Below are positions 1 through 8,540 of a stretch of DNA of 32,013 bases, one piece after another (position 1 is the stretch's first letter; each line of letters begins with the position of its first letter). Source of the DNA: Arthrobacter sp. efr-133-R2A-120 (GTDB lineage Bacteria; Actinomycetota; Actinomycetes; Actinomycetales; Micrococcaceae); assembly GCF_030209835.1 (NCBI RefSeq), contig NZ_JARVRF010000057.1:1-32013 (forward strand). Reading direction: 5' to 3'. The notes under the pieces were generated by a model that searched no databases, had not been told where the DNA came from, and was given only the letters and a program-made list of their open reading frames with translations. The position numbers and the translations under genes were made by a program.

Positions 1-462
1 AAGGCCTGACAGCAATAAACCCAAGCTTGACCCAGACGCGAAGGCCGGTTAACTGGCCGGGGATTCACCAACGCACGCAACTACAAAACGCGTATCCTGT
101 TGCGCAGTGCCGCCAAAACAGCGGCATGAACATCCATCACGGCAGAACAATCACCACAAACCGTGAAGAGCCGCCAAACCGGGCAATGGCATCTTCACCT
201 GGGACCACCGTGAGCGGTCGACGCCAACAACACTGAGCTCGAACATAAGGTAAGAGCATTCGGACTGAATTCATCAACCCGGAACCTCCAGACCGCACGC
301 ACCGGACCTACTTGCAAGGGCGCGATCTAATATTGCGTGATCCGAACTCTCCACACTTTAATATGCGGAGCCTGCTTCCCTGCCGATCGCCCAGTACCTT
401 AGTGTGCATGGGCCGTCGAGCAGTTGTTTCGCGGTGCTAGGCCAAGTCACACCAAGTCCGAG
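1..462. other. Gap downstream of the polysaccharide operon
   Basis: I find no convincing gene here. The plus strand carries a 69-codon open frame from a TTG at 27, but it has no ribosome binding site and an arginine/asparagine-rich composition without a recognisable motif. It may be decayed coding sequence, since the stretch lies between a polysaccharide operon and the window edge. No clear terminator hairpin follows the minus-strand glycosyltransferase that ends at 463. Confidence 0.4.
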
Positions 463-1671
463 TCAGTGGACACTTCTTCTTCGTCGTCGAATTGGAATGG
501 CATCAGCTATCGCCGTTCGATACACCTCTAGATACTTCTTGGCTACCACATCCGGGGAGAACTGTTCGTCGTATCTCTTTCCTGCCAAGATGGCTTTGGC
601 TCCTACTTCCGACGCCGAGGATACAGTTGACAACATCGCTTCAACCAGTTCTTCAACTCTTTGAACTGCTACAAGTTGCCCCGTTTTCCCGCCGTCCAGC
701 ACCCAGGGCGGAGCACCGCTATTCTTGCCGGCGATCACAGGCACTCCGACGGACATTGCCTCGATCAAAGATAGTCCAAAACTCTCTTCTTTGGACACAT
801 GGACGTGGCATGTACTGGACGACAGAGCCTCACGAACCTCCGGACGGCTCCGCCTGCCGAGAAAGGTCACGTTTGCGGCATGCCCACGTCTGGATGCCCA
901 CCGTTGTATCGGATCGCCAAGTCCGAGACCGCCGCCGATCAGCACGAGTTTTGCGTTCGGGAGCGTGCGCCTGACGATTTGAAAGGCAATTAGGAGTCTC
1001 CTCACATTCTTGCGGCGACTATCGTCCGCTATTTCGATGAAGGTGGGTTCCTCTTTATGGAGGTAACTATTGAGTGGCCCTGGCAGGTCAATGCAATTAG
1101 GAACTACACTAAATCCCTTATTCCAAATCATCTCGGAAACCCATCGCTTCCCGATGTATGGCGATACTGCCGTTAATCTTGCTCCCCGAAGTTTAGTGCG
1201 CACTCGGATGGCAATTAATAGGCGAAGCACCCAGTATGCCCCCCTATTCTGCGCCAAGACAGTGATGGGAGCATCATGAATGGTTACAACAAGAGGCAGC
1301 GAACTCTGGACGGCGGTTAGGGCAAACTCGTAGGTCCAATGCGCATGAACGACATCCACGGAAGTCGCGGCTAGGATTTCACCCATCTGCTTTCGCTCAC
1401 TCCGAAAGGAGTCGAGAATCTGGCGCCGTGGTGACGAACGTGAAGATACCTGAAAGAATTTCAGCTTTGGACCCCGAAGGGTTATCGCATCATGCCCTCG
1501 ACGGTGCGTTATCACGACTACTTCATGACCCCGGTCAAGGAGTTCCCGGGTGAGCGAACCGACAGATGGTCCGTGACTGTCATCGTCCTTCAATGCGCGC
1601 GCGCGGTCCTCCGGAAATATGTGCTGGGCAAGCGCCGCGGGCGAGACTGGACCTACTATTCCGATGCGCAC
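463..1671 (-). CDS. GT4-family glycosyltransferase
   Basis: This is a retaining, GT-B fold glycosyltransferase of 402 residues that probably adds one sugar of a surface polysaccharide repeat at the cytoplasmic membrane face. The N-terminal domain begins IGIVGPVSP and contains a glycine/His-rich acceptor region. The C-terminal domain carries the E-x7-E type motif EESFGLSLIEAMSVGVPVI typical of the family. A longer frame opens at 1734, but the GTG at 1671 is the better start. It lies 7 nt after the stop of the upstream gene, has GGGGTG in front of it, and gives a normal N-terminus starting just before the first beta strand. It is the last gene of the minus-strand operon in this window. The sugar and acceptor cannot be told from sequence. 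Confidence 0.85.
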   Translation of the reverse strand: MRIGIVGPVSPAALAQHIFPEDRARALKDDDSHGPSVGSLTRELLDRGHEVVVITHRRGHDAITLRGPKLKFFQVSSRSSPRRQILDSFRSERKQMGEILAATSVDVVHAHWTYEFALTAVQSSLPLVVTIHDAPITVLAQNRGAYWVLRLLIAIRVRTKLRGARLTAVSPYIGKRWVSEMIWNKGFSVVPNCIDLPGPLNSYLHKEEPTFIEIADDSRRKNVRRLLIAFQIVRRTLPNAKLVLIGGGLGLGDPIQRWASRRGHAANVTFLGRRSRPEVREALSSSTCHVHVSKEESFGLSLIEAMSVGVPVIAGKNSGAPPWVLDGGKTGQLVAVQRVEELVEAMLSTVSSASEVGAKAILAGKRYDEQFSPDVVAKKYLEVYRTAIADAIPIRRRRRSVH

Positions 1672-1678
1672 CAGTACA

Positions 1679-2842
1679 TCACCCCAAAGCTCTTCTCGAA
1701 CGAAGAATCCGGCGTCTTTCCGCAGCGGACTCATAAATCTTCATGTAATTGTTCATCCCGACGCTCGCCTTAAAACGATCGACATTCTGTTCCAAAGAGC
1801 TTGGGTTCCATTTGGGTGCAGACTGCAACGCCTCGATCCACGAGTCTCGCCGCAGGTCAAGCAGAATTACATTTTCGAACTCTCCAGCCCAGCCCTGGCC
1901 CGGACTGTTGCTGACGATCGCTGGAAGCCCAAGTACGACGGCCTCGGCCAGCGCAACACTCATTCCTTCGTGAAGGGAAGGCATCAAATAGACCGGTTTG
2001 AAACTTTTCATAAACTCTAAGGGATCCGAAGCTTCGCGGTTCAAGAGGAGATCCTTCGACTCAAACCAGTCTAGGAGTTCACTTTCGATGCTGTCGGCAT
2101 TATCTTCGCGACCAAAATGGGCGAGTTCTGTCCTGGACTTAGTCAGTGATGCATATTCCTTCAAAGCAGACAATGCTAGCCGATGGTTCTTTATTTGGGA
2201 GCAATTTCCTACCATGATGAATTTTTCATGATTCGGCACGGTGAGGTCAGATTCATCTTGCATTTCAAGGCGCGCCTCAAAAAATCGATCGTCGACCCAA
2301 TTCCAAACGAGCTTGGATTCTCGCCCAAGCTTGCGTTCGTTATCCGAGACCTCGGGAGAGCAGGAAACGAACTGATCCACGAACTTATCGACGAATAGGC
2401 TGACCATTCTTCGGTAGGCCAAACGCAGGCCTGACTTATGAAAGACATTGTGGAAGGTTCGTAGAACAGAAATGGACCGCGACATCATTTTCGTCAAAAT
2501 GACAGCTTGGGCGTAAGTTGATTCACTGTGTATATGAACTACGCTTGGACGAACGCTTTTCAAAATACGGACGTAAGAAATAATCCCGGAAATAGTCGTT
2601 ATCCGAGGTATTATTCGAACATTGTACCCAGCTCTCCGGAGTTCATCCGCGTACGGATTGTGTGAACCTTGGCCGACTAAATAAACACTGTCGAGAGATA
2701 TGAAGCTGTGCGAAGCTCCAGACATCAACATTCGTTCCATGCCACTCGGAAAGAGTCCGTTGAAAACATGTACGACGGAGGTAACTAGCGGTTTACCGGC
2801 ACTTTCTACAGATTGGCGCTCGACCCTAATATCCTTTTGCAC
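1679..2842 (-). CDS. GT4-like glycosyltransferase
   Basis: This is a 387-residue GT-B glycosyltransferase. The N-terminal domain has the family's usual glycine-containing loop (HVFNGLFPSGMERML) and an SVVHIHSES segment where GT4 enzymes carry the DVVHxH motif. The C-terminal domain has HEGMSVALAEAVVLGLPAI, the E-x7-E region that contacts the nucleotide sugar. The start is a GTG at 2842, 6 nt after the stop of the preceding GT2 gene, with GGAAAG upstream. Codon usage is AT-richer than in the dehydrogenase operon to the right. It probably acts with the neighbouring transferases on an undecaprenyl-linked oligosaccharide. The sugar specificity is unknown. Confidence 0.82.
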   Translation of the reverse strand: MQKDIRVERQSVESAGKPLVTSVVHVFNGLFPSGMERMLMSGASHSFISLDSVYLVGQGSHNPYADELRRAGYNVRIIPRITTISGIISYVRILKSVRPSVVHIHSESTYAQAVILTKMMSRSISVLRTFHNVFHKSGLRLAYRRMVSLFVDKFVDQFVSCSPEVSDNERKLGRESKLVWNWVDDRFFEARLEMQDESDLTVPNHEKFIMVGNCSQIKNHRLALSALKEYASLTKSRTELAHFGREDNADSIESELLDWFESKDLLLNREASDPLEFMKSFKPVYLMPSLHEGMSVALAEAVVLGLPAIVSNSPGQGWAGEFENVILLDLRRDSWIEALQSAPKWNPSSLEQNVDRFKASVGMNNYMKIYESAAERRRILRSRRALG

Positions 2843-2848
2843 TGAATT

Positions 2849-3718
2849 CTACTTTCCGAATAGGATTCTGAGCGACCAGTACACATAAAACCCTGACCAC
2901 TGAGGCAGCCATAGGTAAGATCCATGCCGACGGAAGAAGGCAAATCGCTCCTTGACGGGGAAGCCCTTTGGTCCAAGCAGGTTGCGCAGCCTGGCCCTAC
3001 GAGGGCTGAGGGGATCGCGGAAGGTTCCAGTTGCCGGATTTCGAGATGTAGTGCCAAGGTGATTCGGGACGAGGAGGCAAGGAATACCGTGGCGTCGAGC
3101 CCTCAGTCCATAGTCGAAGTCACCGTAGTGATGCGTAAAATTGGTAGATAAGCCACCAATTTCAAGTGCTCTGTCCCGGGAAACTAGAACCAAATTGCCA
3201 TTGAATGTGTCCACCAAGACCGGTTTATTCTGGGGGGGATCAATCATTCTGAGCTTCAAAGAACCGAACAAACCTGACTCTTTGATATATCCGGAGTATG
3301 TTGTCTTTCCTGAAGCTGGGTCAGCCATTGCCCCGACCACGATGGGCTCAGTCGGGTGTCTAACGGCGGTTGCCATGAGAAGATCGATCGCGCCAGGAGC
3401 AAGGATTGCATCGTCGTTCATCCATAAGATGTACTGCGCCGTGGAAGCCAGGGCTGCCTTTTCAGCAATGACCATTCCCCCGCCCCAGAAGAGTGAGCCA
3501 TTTCCAGCTATCAGCTGGATTTCAGGAAACGCCGCCTGAATTGCTTCGGTAGTCCCATCCGTGCTTCCGTCGTCCACAATTATGATGTCTTTTTCCCGAA
3601 TGGAGGAGGTCGACTCCAGGAGGCGACGAAGGCTCGCCACCGTCGTATCACGCCGGTTGAAAACAGTCATTATTACGGCAATATTAATTTTAGCAATGTC
3701 GTTCACAGCTGTAGCCAT
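2849..3718 (-). CDS. GT2-family glycosyltransferase
   Basis: This is a 289-residue inverting GT-A glycosyltransferase. The N-terminal nucleotide-binding strand reads IAVIMTVFNRR, followed by IIIVDDGSTDGT and, around residue 100, WMNDDAILAPG, where NDD replaces the DXD metal-binding motif. The segment SLFWGGGM resembles rhamnosyl- or galactofuranosyl-transferase-type GT2 enzymes, which is a family resemblance and not proof of substrate. The ATG start is preceded by AAGGGGG at good spacing, 12 nt after the stop of the ligase gene. It lies within a tightly packed minus-strand operon of polysaccharide genes. Confidence 0.87.
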   Translation of the reverse strand: MATAVNDIAKINIAVIMTVFNRRDTTVASLRRLLESTSSIREKDIIIVDDGSTDGTTEAIQAAFPEIQLIAGNGSLFWGGGMVIAEKAALASTAQYILWMNDDAILAPGAIDLLMATAVRHPTEPIVVGAMADPASGKTTYSGYIKESGLFGSLKLRMIDPPQNKPVLVDTFNGNLVLVSRDRALEIGGLSTNFTHHYGDFDYGLRARRHGIPCLLVPNHLGTTSRNPATGTFRDPLSPRRARLRNLLGPKGFPVKERFAFFRRHGSYLWLPQWSGFYVYWSLRILFGK

Positions 3719-3730
3719 TAATTTTCCCCC

Positions 3731-5107
3731 TTATACCTTGCGAGAAAGCTCTACTTGAATTTCCGCATTGTTCAATTCCGATGTGCCGTTCGTTATGTTT
3801 GACATGGACCAGGCGGCACCAAAGCTGATGAGTGTCAACACTGGTCCCCAGCTTAGGCCGGATAGTGCAAGAGGTGACTCGAAGGCAAATCGCACGAAGT
3901 AGAGTGCGGCGACTGCCAGTACACCAAATTGTCCAAGCTTCCAGCTCCTGATTCCTGCAAGTAGGACGCGCAGGACAAAGAGGATCAGAAAAAACACTCC
4001 CGCAAGACCGCCGGCATACAGAGTGTTAAAGAACTGATTGTGTGCTTGGGATGCCCAGACCGGCAGGCTTCCGGTCTCCAGAATCGCGCGGTTGAGACCG
4101 CCCGGGCCGTGACCGATGATGGGACTCCCAGCCCAATTATCAATTACAAAGGACCAGACTTGGCTTCGACCGTCAGCTTCATCCGACACGAGAAGAGTGG
4201 ACAACATCCATAGGCCGCCGGCAAAAGTAACGGCGAGCGACACCAGGAGTAGTCGTAAACGGCGATCTCCTATTTGGATCAGTTTTCCAACGGAGAGAGC
4301 GAGCGCCGCAACAACGACTCCCAAAATCGCCGACCGCGACTCTGACAGAATGAGGATTATTCCCGCGAAAAGAATACCTATTGTTCTTAAAAGTCGTTGT
4401 CGCTTAAAATTATTGAGTGTTAGGACAATGGCAGCTGCGGCGATGAATCCGAGAGTGTTCGGATGGTCGGTTATGCCCGCAAGGCGTCTGTTTCCGATGA
4501 CGGAATATATGCTATCTGGGAGTAAATTCAAGCGTATCGGATCCAGTGTGGCAAGCGCAGGTGAAACTACTGCGAGTACTGCAGAAAAAATCAATAGTGC
4601 GTATATGGCAATAATGATGCCATTGTAGGTTGCGCGCGGATTTTCCTTGGCGCCGCGCCAGATCGACCACAATGTTAGCCCCGATAGCGCTAGGCCATTC
4701 CACGGGTTGCCACCATAAAACAATTCAGCAAGTACCATTACACCGAACAATCCCAAACCTGGAAGTATGTCCTTGGCTGAGAGTCCATATGGCTCCGCCG
4801 TGTGTTGGTACTTCTTTTTCCGAAGCGGATATATTATACACGCTAAGGAAGCGCAGATGATGACTGCTGCCACGATCGTATTTACATTGCTGTTGGTGCC
4901 GGTAACCTGTTGCGCTTGTAGGAGGCTGGGGACGTATCGTCCGTTCGAAAGGAGATTTGCGAGCTCGGATATCCCTACGCCGAGAGGAACTGTTATCGGG
5001 TACAAAGTCCAAAGCAAGGCACGAAGGCTGTCACTACTTGCTTTTGACACTAAGACGGCGCACCAGACAGCAGACGTGAGAACGGCGCCAAGAAGGAGCG
5101 GGACCAT
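3731..5107 (-). CDS. O-antigen ligase/polymerase family membrane protein (Wzy/WaaL-like)
   Basis: This is a 458-residue polytopic membrane protein with about ten hydrophobic segments. The central part has GITDHPNTLGF, LSESRSAILG and a large non-cytoplasmic loop with GRSQVWSFVIDNW, PIIGHGPGG and SQAHNQFFNTLYAGGL, all hallmarks of the PF04932 family. The histidine in AHNQFF corresponds to the conserved loop histidine. In a Gram-positive, such a protein would polymerise lipid-linked repeat units (Wzy role) or transfer the glycan to an acceptor. The adjacent Wzz-type copolymerase favours the polymerase role. The start at 5107 has only a weak ribosome binding site, and the gene follows the GT2 gene after 39 nt. 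Confidence 0.88.
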   Translation of the reverse strand: MVPLLLGAVLTSAVWCAVLVSKASSDSLRALLWTLYPITVPLGVGISELANLLSNGRYVPSLLQAQQVTGTNSNVNTIVAAVIICASLACIIYPLRKKKYQHTAEPYGLSAKDILPGLGLFGVMVLAELFYGGNPWNGLALSGLTLWSIWRGAKENPRATYNGIIIAIYALLIFSAVLAVVSPALATLDPIRLNLLPDSIYSVIGNRRLAGITDHPNTLGFIAAAAIVLTLNNFKRQRLLRTIGILFAGIILILSESRSAILGVVVAALALSVGKLIQIGDRRLRLLLVSLAVTFAGGLWMLSTLLVSDEADGRSQVWSFVIDNWAGSPIIGHGPGGLNRAILETGSLPVWASQAHNQFFNTLYAGGLAGVFFLILFVLRVLLAGIRSWKLGQFGVLAVAALYFVRFAFESPLALSGLSWGPVLTLISFGAAWSMSNITNGTSELNNAEIQVELSRKV

Positions 5108-5146
5108 CTCAGTTGGAACTCTCGAGCGAGCAAACGCTGGAGGTCC

Positions 5147-6106
5147 TCATTTTTTACCGCGCATGACGAGGAGGGCCCGTTCAAGGTGTTGCCTAGACAA
5201 AAGGCCGCCAAGTCCTATTGCTACGCATCTAATATGGGGAAACCTGCGTGTCTCTATGATTGCCTGAACCGTGGCGACAATGCCTTGTACGGAGCGGGCG
5301 TGAATAGCATAGCGCAGCGGTTGTGCAGCCAGAAAGTCGCTAGCGGTGCTAGGTCTCCAGCTGGGGCTCGTGTCTTTAGCCCAAGACAAGGATGAGCGCC
5401 AATCGGGGCTGGCCGAAATAGACCCGTGACTGCCCACCCATATAGTCACTAGCGGCATCGAGATCTGAGTGATCCGGACGTTCTTTTCGTGCGAGGCTCG
5501 AATTAGCCAGTCCCAGTCCTGGTGACGCTTAAGCTGCGTCCGCCATTCGACACGCTCGACGATGTCCCTTGAAACCAGAAGGGTCGATGTGTACATCGTT
5601 GCCCGCCTGATTGATGGCAACCGCCGTCTGAACAGGTAGTCCTCGATCGACTGTCCATCTTGTATGACATAGCGAGGTACGCTTTGGGAGCTTGTTTGGG
5701 AACCTGGTTTCCTCTGTATCACTTGGCAGGACACGATTTGTGCCTGGGCCTGCCGTTCTTTTCCGGGCTCTATTTCCAGTTGATGTTTTAATTTGTTGAT
5801 TTCCCACTCGTCGTCGTCATCGAGATAGGCAACCCACTGTCCAACTGACTGAGTCGCGCCGAGCTGTCGTGCATGTCCTCCGCCCATTCCGCCTCCAGTG
5901 GATATAAGCAGATCGCCGGGCACTAATTTCAGTCGTTGAGACAAATCGGTGTGAGAGAACTCTTCAGATGACTTGTCGACTACTATTACGAGCTGAATCC
6001 GGTGGCGTCCAATGGATTGACAAATGACGCTGGCGACGGCTCGATGAAGCTCAGGTCTTAAAGTCGAAGGGATGACGACGCTGACCGTAGGCGCGATAGT
6101 GTTCAC
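5147..6106 (-). CDS. GT2-family glycosyltransferase
   Basis: This is a 319-residue GT-A glycosyltransferase. It starts VNTIAPTVSVVIPST, has a GGGMGGGHARQLGA segment, and then WVAYLDDDDEWE near residue 100, the acidic motif that binds the metal and nucleotide sugar. A longer frame opens at 6163. The GTG at 6106 is preferred because it lies one base after the stop codon of the Wzz gene and has a GGGGG motif about 7 nt upstream, so the two genes are translationally coupled. The C-terminal part contains RHQDWDWLIRA, which fits acceptor-side sequences of polysaccharide GT2 enzymes. The donor sugar is unknown. Confidence 0.85.
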   Translation of the reverse strand: MNTIAPTVSVVIPSTLRPELHRAVASVICQSIGRHRIQLVIVVDKSSEEFSHTDLSQRLKLVPGDLLISTGGGMGGGHARQLGATQSVGQWVAYLDDDDEWEINKLKHQLEIEPGKERQAQAQIVSCQVIQRKPGSQTSSQSVPRYVIQDGQSIEDYLFRRRLPSIRRATMYTSTLLVSRDIVERVEWRTQLKRHQDWDWLIRASHEKNVRITQISMPLVTIWVGSHGSISASPDWRSSLSWAKDTSPSWRPSTASDFLAAQPLRYAIHARSVQGIVATVQAIIETRRFPHIRCVAIGLGGLLSRQHLERALLVMRGKK

Positions 6107-6107
6107 G

Positions 6108-7646
6108 TCAGGAACCCCCGCCTCTTCGCCGTACGGCAAACTGACTTGGCGCCCGTGACCCATCGTCTATTAGGAGATTGTCAAAGTCATCTCTACCGGT
6201 CTCGGAGTAAACACCAACGTCTTCTTGCGTCTGACGGCTCGAGTTTCGCTTCCTGGCAGGCTTCCTGCGTCGTCCAGTGTATTCGGCCGAATCGGGTTGT
6301 TCGCTTCTGTAATACGTGTATGCGTATGCGTCCGACCCTCGGATGGGCAGACGATTTAGGATTACGCCAAGTTTCCTCGCCCCGATCAGTTCCAGACTAT
6401 CGAGTGCCCGGCGAAGATCCTGCCGTTGCGTTCTCCCCGCCCCGATCAGGAGCACCACGCCTTCAGTTATTCGTGACAGGATTGCTGCATCGGTCACCGG
6501 AAGTAGTGGAGGGGCGTCAATAAGGATGACGTCGAACTCGGCCTCTAGTTCTTTGAGAAGTTCTTTCATTCTTGACGACCCAAGTAATTCACTCGGATTT
6601 GGCGGTACCTGACCCGATGTCAGCACGTGGAGCTCGTCATCGCCCCAGTGGTGCAAAAGATCGAGGACGTCCCCCGCGCCGACGAGTGCGGTTGTTAGTC
6701 CTGCGTTGTTGTCCAATCCTAGATATTCACCCAGCATTGGCCGCCGGAGATCGGCGTCCACCAAACACACACGCTTCCCCGTCTGGGCGAGAGCGATCGC
6801 CATATTTACTGCCGTCGTACTTTTTCCTTCGCCAGGAACAGTCGAAGTCACCAGCAATGTTCGGACGCGGCCATCTATGTTGGCAAACTGGAGATTCGTC
6901 CTAAGCTGTCGGAAGGACTCAGCGCGAGGGCTTTGATTGTCTCCATCCGTAAAGAGTGGACTAGAGGAAGACGACGGATCAAATGCGATGCGTCCGAGTA
7001 TGGGCAAATCCGTGATGACTCTAACGTCTTCTTCAGTACGAATTCTCCTGTCCAAGGTGGATCGAAGTGCTGCCAAACCAAAACCAAGCGCTAGCCCTAG
7101 GCCCGCTCCCAACAGCAAATTTAGCTTCACGTTGGGCGCCGTTGGGGAGATTGGTGGCGCTGCGGGCGTGATAATAGACAGGTTGACTGGAGACGATCCT
7201 CCAGCCTTCGGTCGTTCCAACGTGTCGACAGCCTTTATGAGGCTGCTGGCAATGGCCTCTGCTGTTGCGGCGGCTTGAACCGGAGACTCGTCTTCCACTG
7301 AGATCTTGATGAGCACCGTGTTGAGATCTGTGCTGGCCTTTACTTTTCGCGCCAATTCTAGCGGTGTGGTTTGTAGTCCCAAGCGGTCGATAGCGGGCTG
7401 CAGGACGACCGGCGTTGTGGCTGTCTTGACGTATGACGCGACTCTGGCCTGGCTGAATGTGTTGCCTTGTTGAAGTTCCTGGACGGATCCGGAACTCTGA
7501 ATCGCGACGAATAGTTGGGTTTCGGCTGTATACGAAGGTCTGGCTAGGAGGGACATTGCCCCGCCGCATATGATTCCTGCCAGCGTTGTTGCAACGATGA
7601 CTATCCAGTTCCGTCGCACGATGCGCAAGTAGTCGCGTAGGTCCAA
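6108..7646 (-). CDS. Wzz-type polysaccharide copolymerase fused to BY-kinase (Wzc/CpsCD-like)
   Basis: This is a chain-length determinant with a cytoplasmic tyrosine autokinase, 512 residues. The N-terminal Wzz domain starts LDLRDYLRIVRRNWIV and is bounded by two membrane helices, at about residues 15-40 and 175-195. The kinase half has Walker A TVPGEGKSTTA, Walker A' VDADLRRP and Walker B DVILIDAPPLLP. The C-terminus carries a tyrosine cluster (YAYTYYRSE) followed by a basic tail, the expected autophosphorylation region. The TTG at 7646 is chosen over the frame opening at 7727: AGGGGG lies 8 nt upstream, and the protein then begins exactly at the Wzz domain. It is the first gene of the operon and probably sets polymer length and export with the ligase/polymerase. 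Confidence 0.9.
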   Translation of the reverse strand: MDLRDYLRIVRRNWIVIVATTLAGIICGGAMSLLARPSYTAETQLFVAIQSSGSVQELQQGNTFSQARVASYVKTATTPVVLQPAIDRLGLQTTPLELARKVKASTDLNTVLIKISVEDESPVQAAATAEAIASSLIKAVDTLERPKAGGSSPVNLSIITPAAPPISPTAPNVKLNLLLGAGLGLALGFGLAALRSTLDRRIRTEEDVRVITDLPILGRIAFDPSSSSSPLFTDGDNQSPRAESFRQLRTNLQFANIDGRVRTLLVTSTVPGEGKSTTAVNMAIALAQTGKRVCLVDADLRRPMLGEYLGLDNNAGLTTALVGAGDVLDLLHHWGDDELHVLTSGQVPPNPSELLGSSRMKELLKELEAEFDVILIDAPPLLPVTDAAILSRITEGVVLLIGAGRTQRQDLRRALDSLELIGARKLGVILNRLPIRGSDAYAYTYYRSEQPDSAEYTGRRRKPARKRNSSRQTQEDVGVYSETGRDDFDNLLIDDGSRAPSQFAVRRRGGGS

Positions 7647-7726
7647 TCCGGTTCCCCCTGTGTCCAAGACTGGGGACCTGCCGTATGGCACGCCACCAGA
7701 ACGGCAATATTCATGCGGTCCTCGCA

Positions 7727-7732
7727 ATTATA
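7727..7732 (-). promoter_or_regulatory. Candidate -10 box of the polysaccharide operon
   Basis: Read on the minus strand this is a perfect TATAAT, about 80 nt before the TTG start of the Wzz/BY-kinase gene. No good -35 hexamer stands at 17 nt. The implied leader of about 70 nt contains an inverted repeat at 7679-7707 (outer arms TGCCGT/ACGGCA), so leader control is possible. Assignment is by consensus only. Confidence 0.4.
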
Positions 7733-8185
7733 ACTGGCGCGTCTGTTCTCTGATATTTCGGCATTCATCGACGCATCAGAGTGCCGAGTCTCCAATCGAC
7801 GATGCCACGACCGCCGGATCCTTCCGACGACCCGAAGCATCACGGGTCTTCAACAAAGCCGGTCAAGCTGCAAGCACGACTAAACCCCAAGGACGGTCGA
7901 CGATCGCACGTCGTCGTGCTGGCCCAAGACGGATCCTTGGCATCGAATGGCTGGCGTTACTAGACGCGGAGCCTGGGGGAACAGCAAGTTTCCTCCGGGA
8001 TGGCCGATAGCACCGTTCATGTATTGCATCTAGATTTCTCAGAAGGAAGATTGCGGCCGGCGGATGTCGTCACTCGGTAGTTCGCAGGCCGGGCTGTTCT
8101 TGCGTGGCAGAGTTCTTACTTGTGTCGCTTCGTGGCCGATACTTATTCATGGGACGTTCAGGAACATCAAAAAGTGGAGGACGCT
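7733..8185. other. Gap between divergent units
   Basis: This stretch has no well-supported gene. A plus-strand frame at 7802-7963 begins MPRPPDPSDD and reads as a proline/basic peptide without a ribosome binding site, so I do not call it. The stretch separates the minus-strand polysaccharide operon from two small plus-strand membrane ORFs and should hold their promoters. Confidence 0.4.
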
Positions 8186-8305
8186 TTGCCTTACGTGGAC
8201 ATCAACCCGTACCGAAAGACCGTCCGGAAACGGTTCAAGATCGGTGGATTGATCGTCTTGTTGTTGGTCACAGCAGCGGTGGTCTACCTAGCCCTATCCC
8301 GGTAG
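8186..8305 (+). CDS. Small single-pass membrane protein, 39 aa
   Basis: I do not recognise a family. From a TTG at 8186 the frame encodes 39 residues: a short polar head (PYVDINPY), a basic stretch RKTVRKRFK, and one strongly hydrophobic helix (IGGLIVLLLVTAAVVYLAL) ending at Ser-Arg. The motif GTGGAGGA ends 5 nt before the TTG, an excellent ribosome binding site. A GTG at 8195 in the same frame is the alternative start but lies too far from it. The positive-inside rule predicts N-in, C-out. It is followed after 7 nt by a second small membrane ORF, so the two may form a mini-operon. Confidence 0.5.
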   Translation: MPYVDINPYRKTVRKRFKIGGLIVLLLVTAAVVYLALSR

Positions 8306-8312
8306 CTCTCAT

Positions 8313-8480
8313 ATGTCCCTCGAAGACTACGTCGAAGGCCTTGCGACCATGCTGGGTGCACTAGGTATTGTTGGAGCCGTTGGCATGCTGATCCTCGCCC
8401 TTCGGATGCGGGAACAGGCCAATCGGGGACGTCCCGCTTGCTGCGCGACGGCGGCAACATGCGTCTGTCCGACGACGTAG
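8313..8480 (+). CDS. Small single-pass membrane protein, 55 aa
   Basis: No family is recognised. The frame opens at an ATG 7 nt after the stop of the preceding 39-aa ORF and encodes an acidic head (SLEDYVEG), a hydrophobic helix at about residues 10-29 (LATMLGALGIVGAVGMLILA) and a basic flank RMREQANRGR. These are the features of a membrane peptide with its C-terminus inside. The last 16 residues are unusually rich in Cys, Ala and Thr and may be an out-of-frame tail. There is no separate ribosome binding site, so translation would rely on coupling to the upstream ORF. The stop lies 60 nt before the convergent Lrp gene. Confidence 0.4.
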   Translation: MSLEDYVEGLATMLGALGIVGAVGMLILALRMREQANRGRPACCATAATCVCPTT

Positions 8481-8507
8481 GTGAAACGACCGCGGGACCC
8501 GGACGAA

Positions 8508-8533
8508 AGCGTCCAGGGGCCGCGCCGGACGCT
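8508..8533. terminator. Hairpin between convergent genes
   Basis: The arms AGCGTCC (8508-8514) and GGACGCT (8527-8533) form a 7-bp stem with a 12-nt loop. It lies between the end of the small membrane ORF (8480) and the end of the Lrp gene (8541). There is no U tract, as is common in high-GC actinobacteria. Confidence 0.4.
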
Positions 8534-8540
8534 CAGAGTC

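Noticed and set aside
27..236. 69-aa frame near the left edge, considered as a decayed HNH or transposase end
   Set aside because: No conserved motif could be matched in any frame, so the identification would be a guess.
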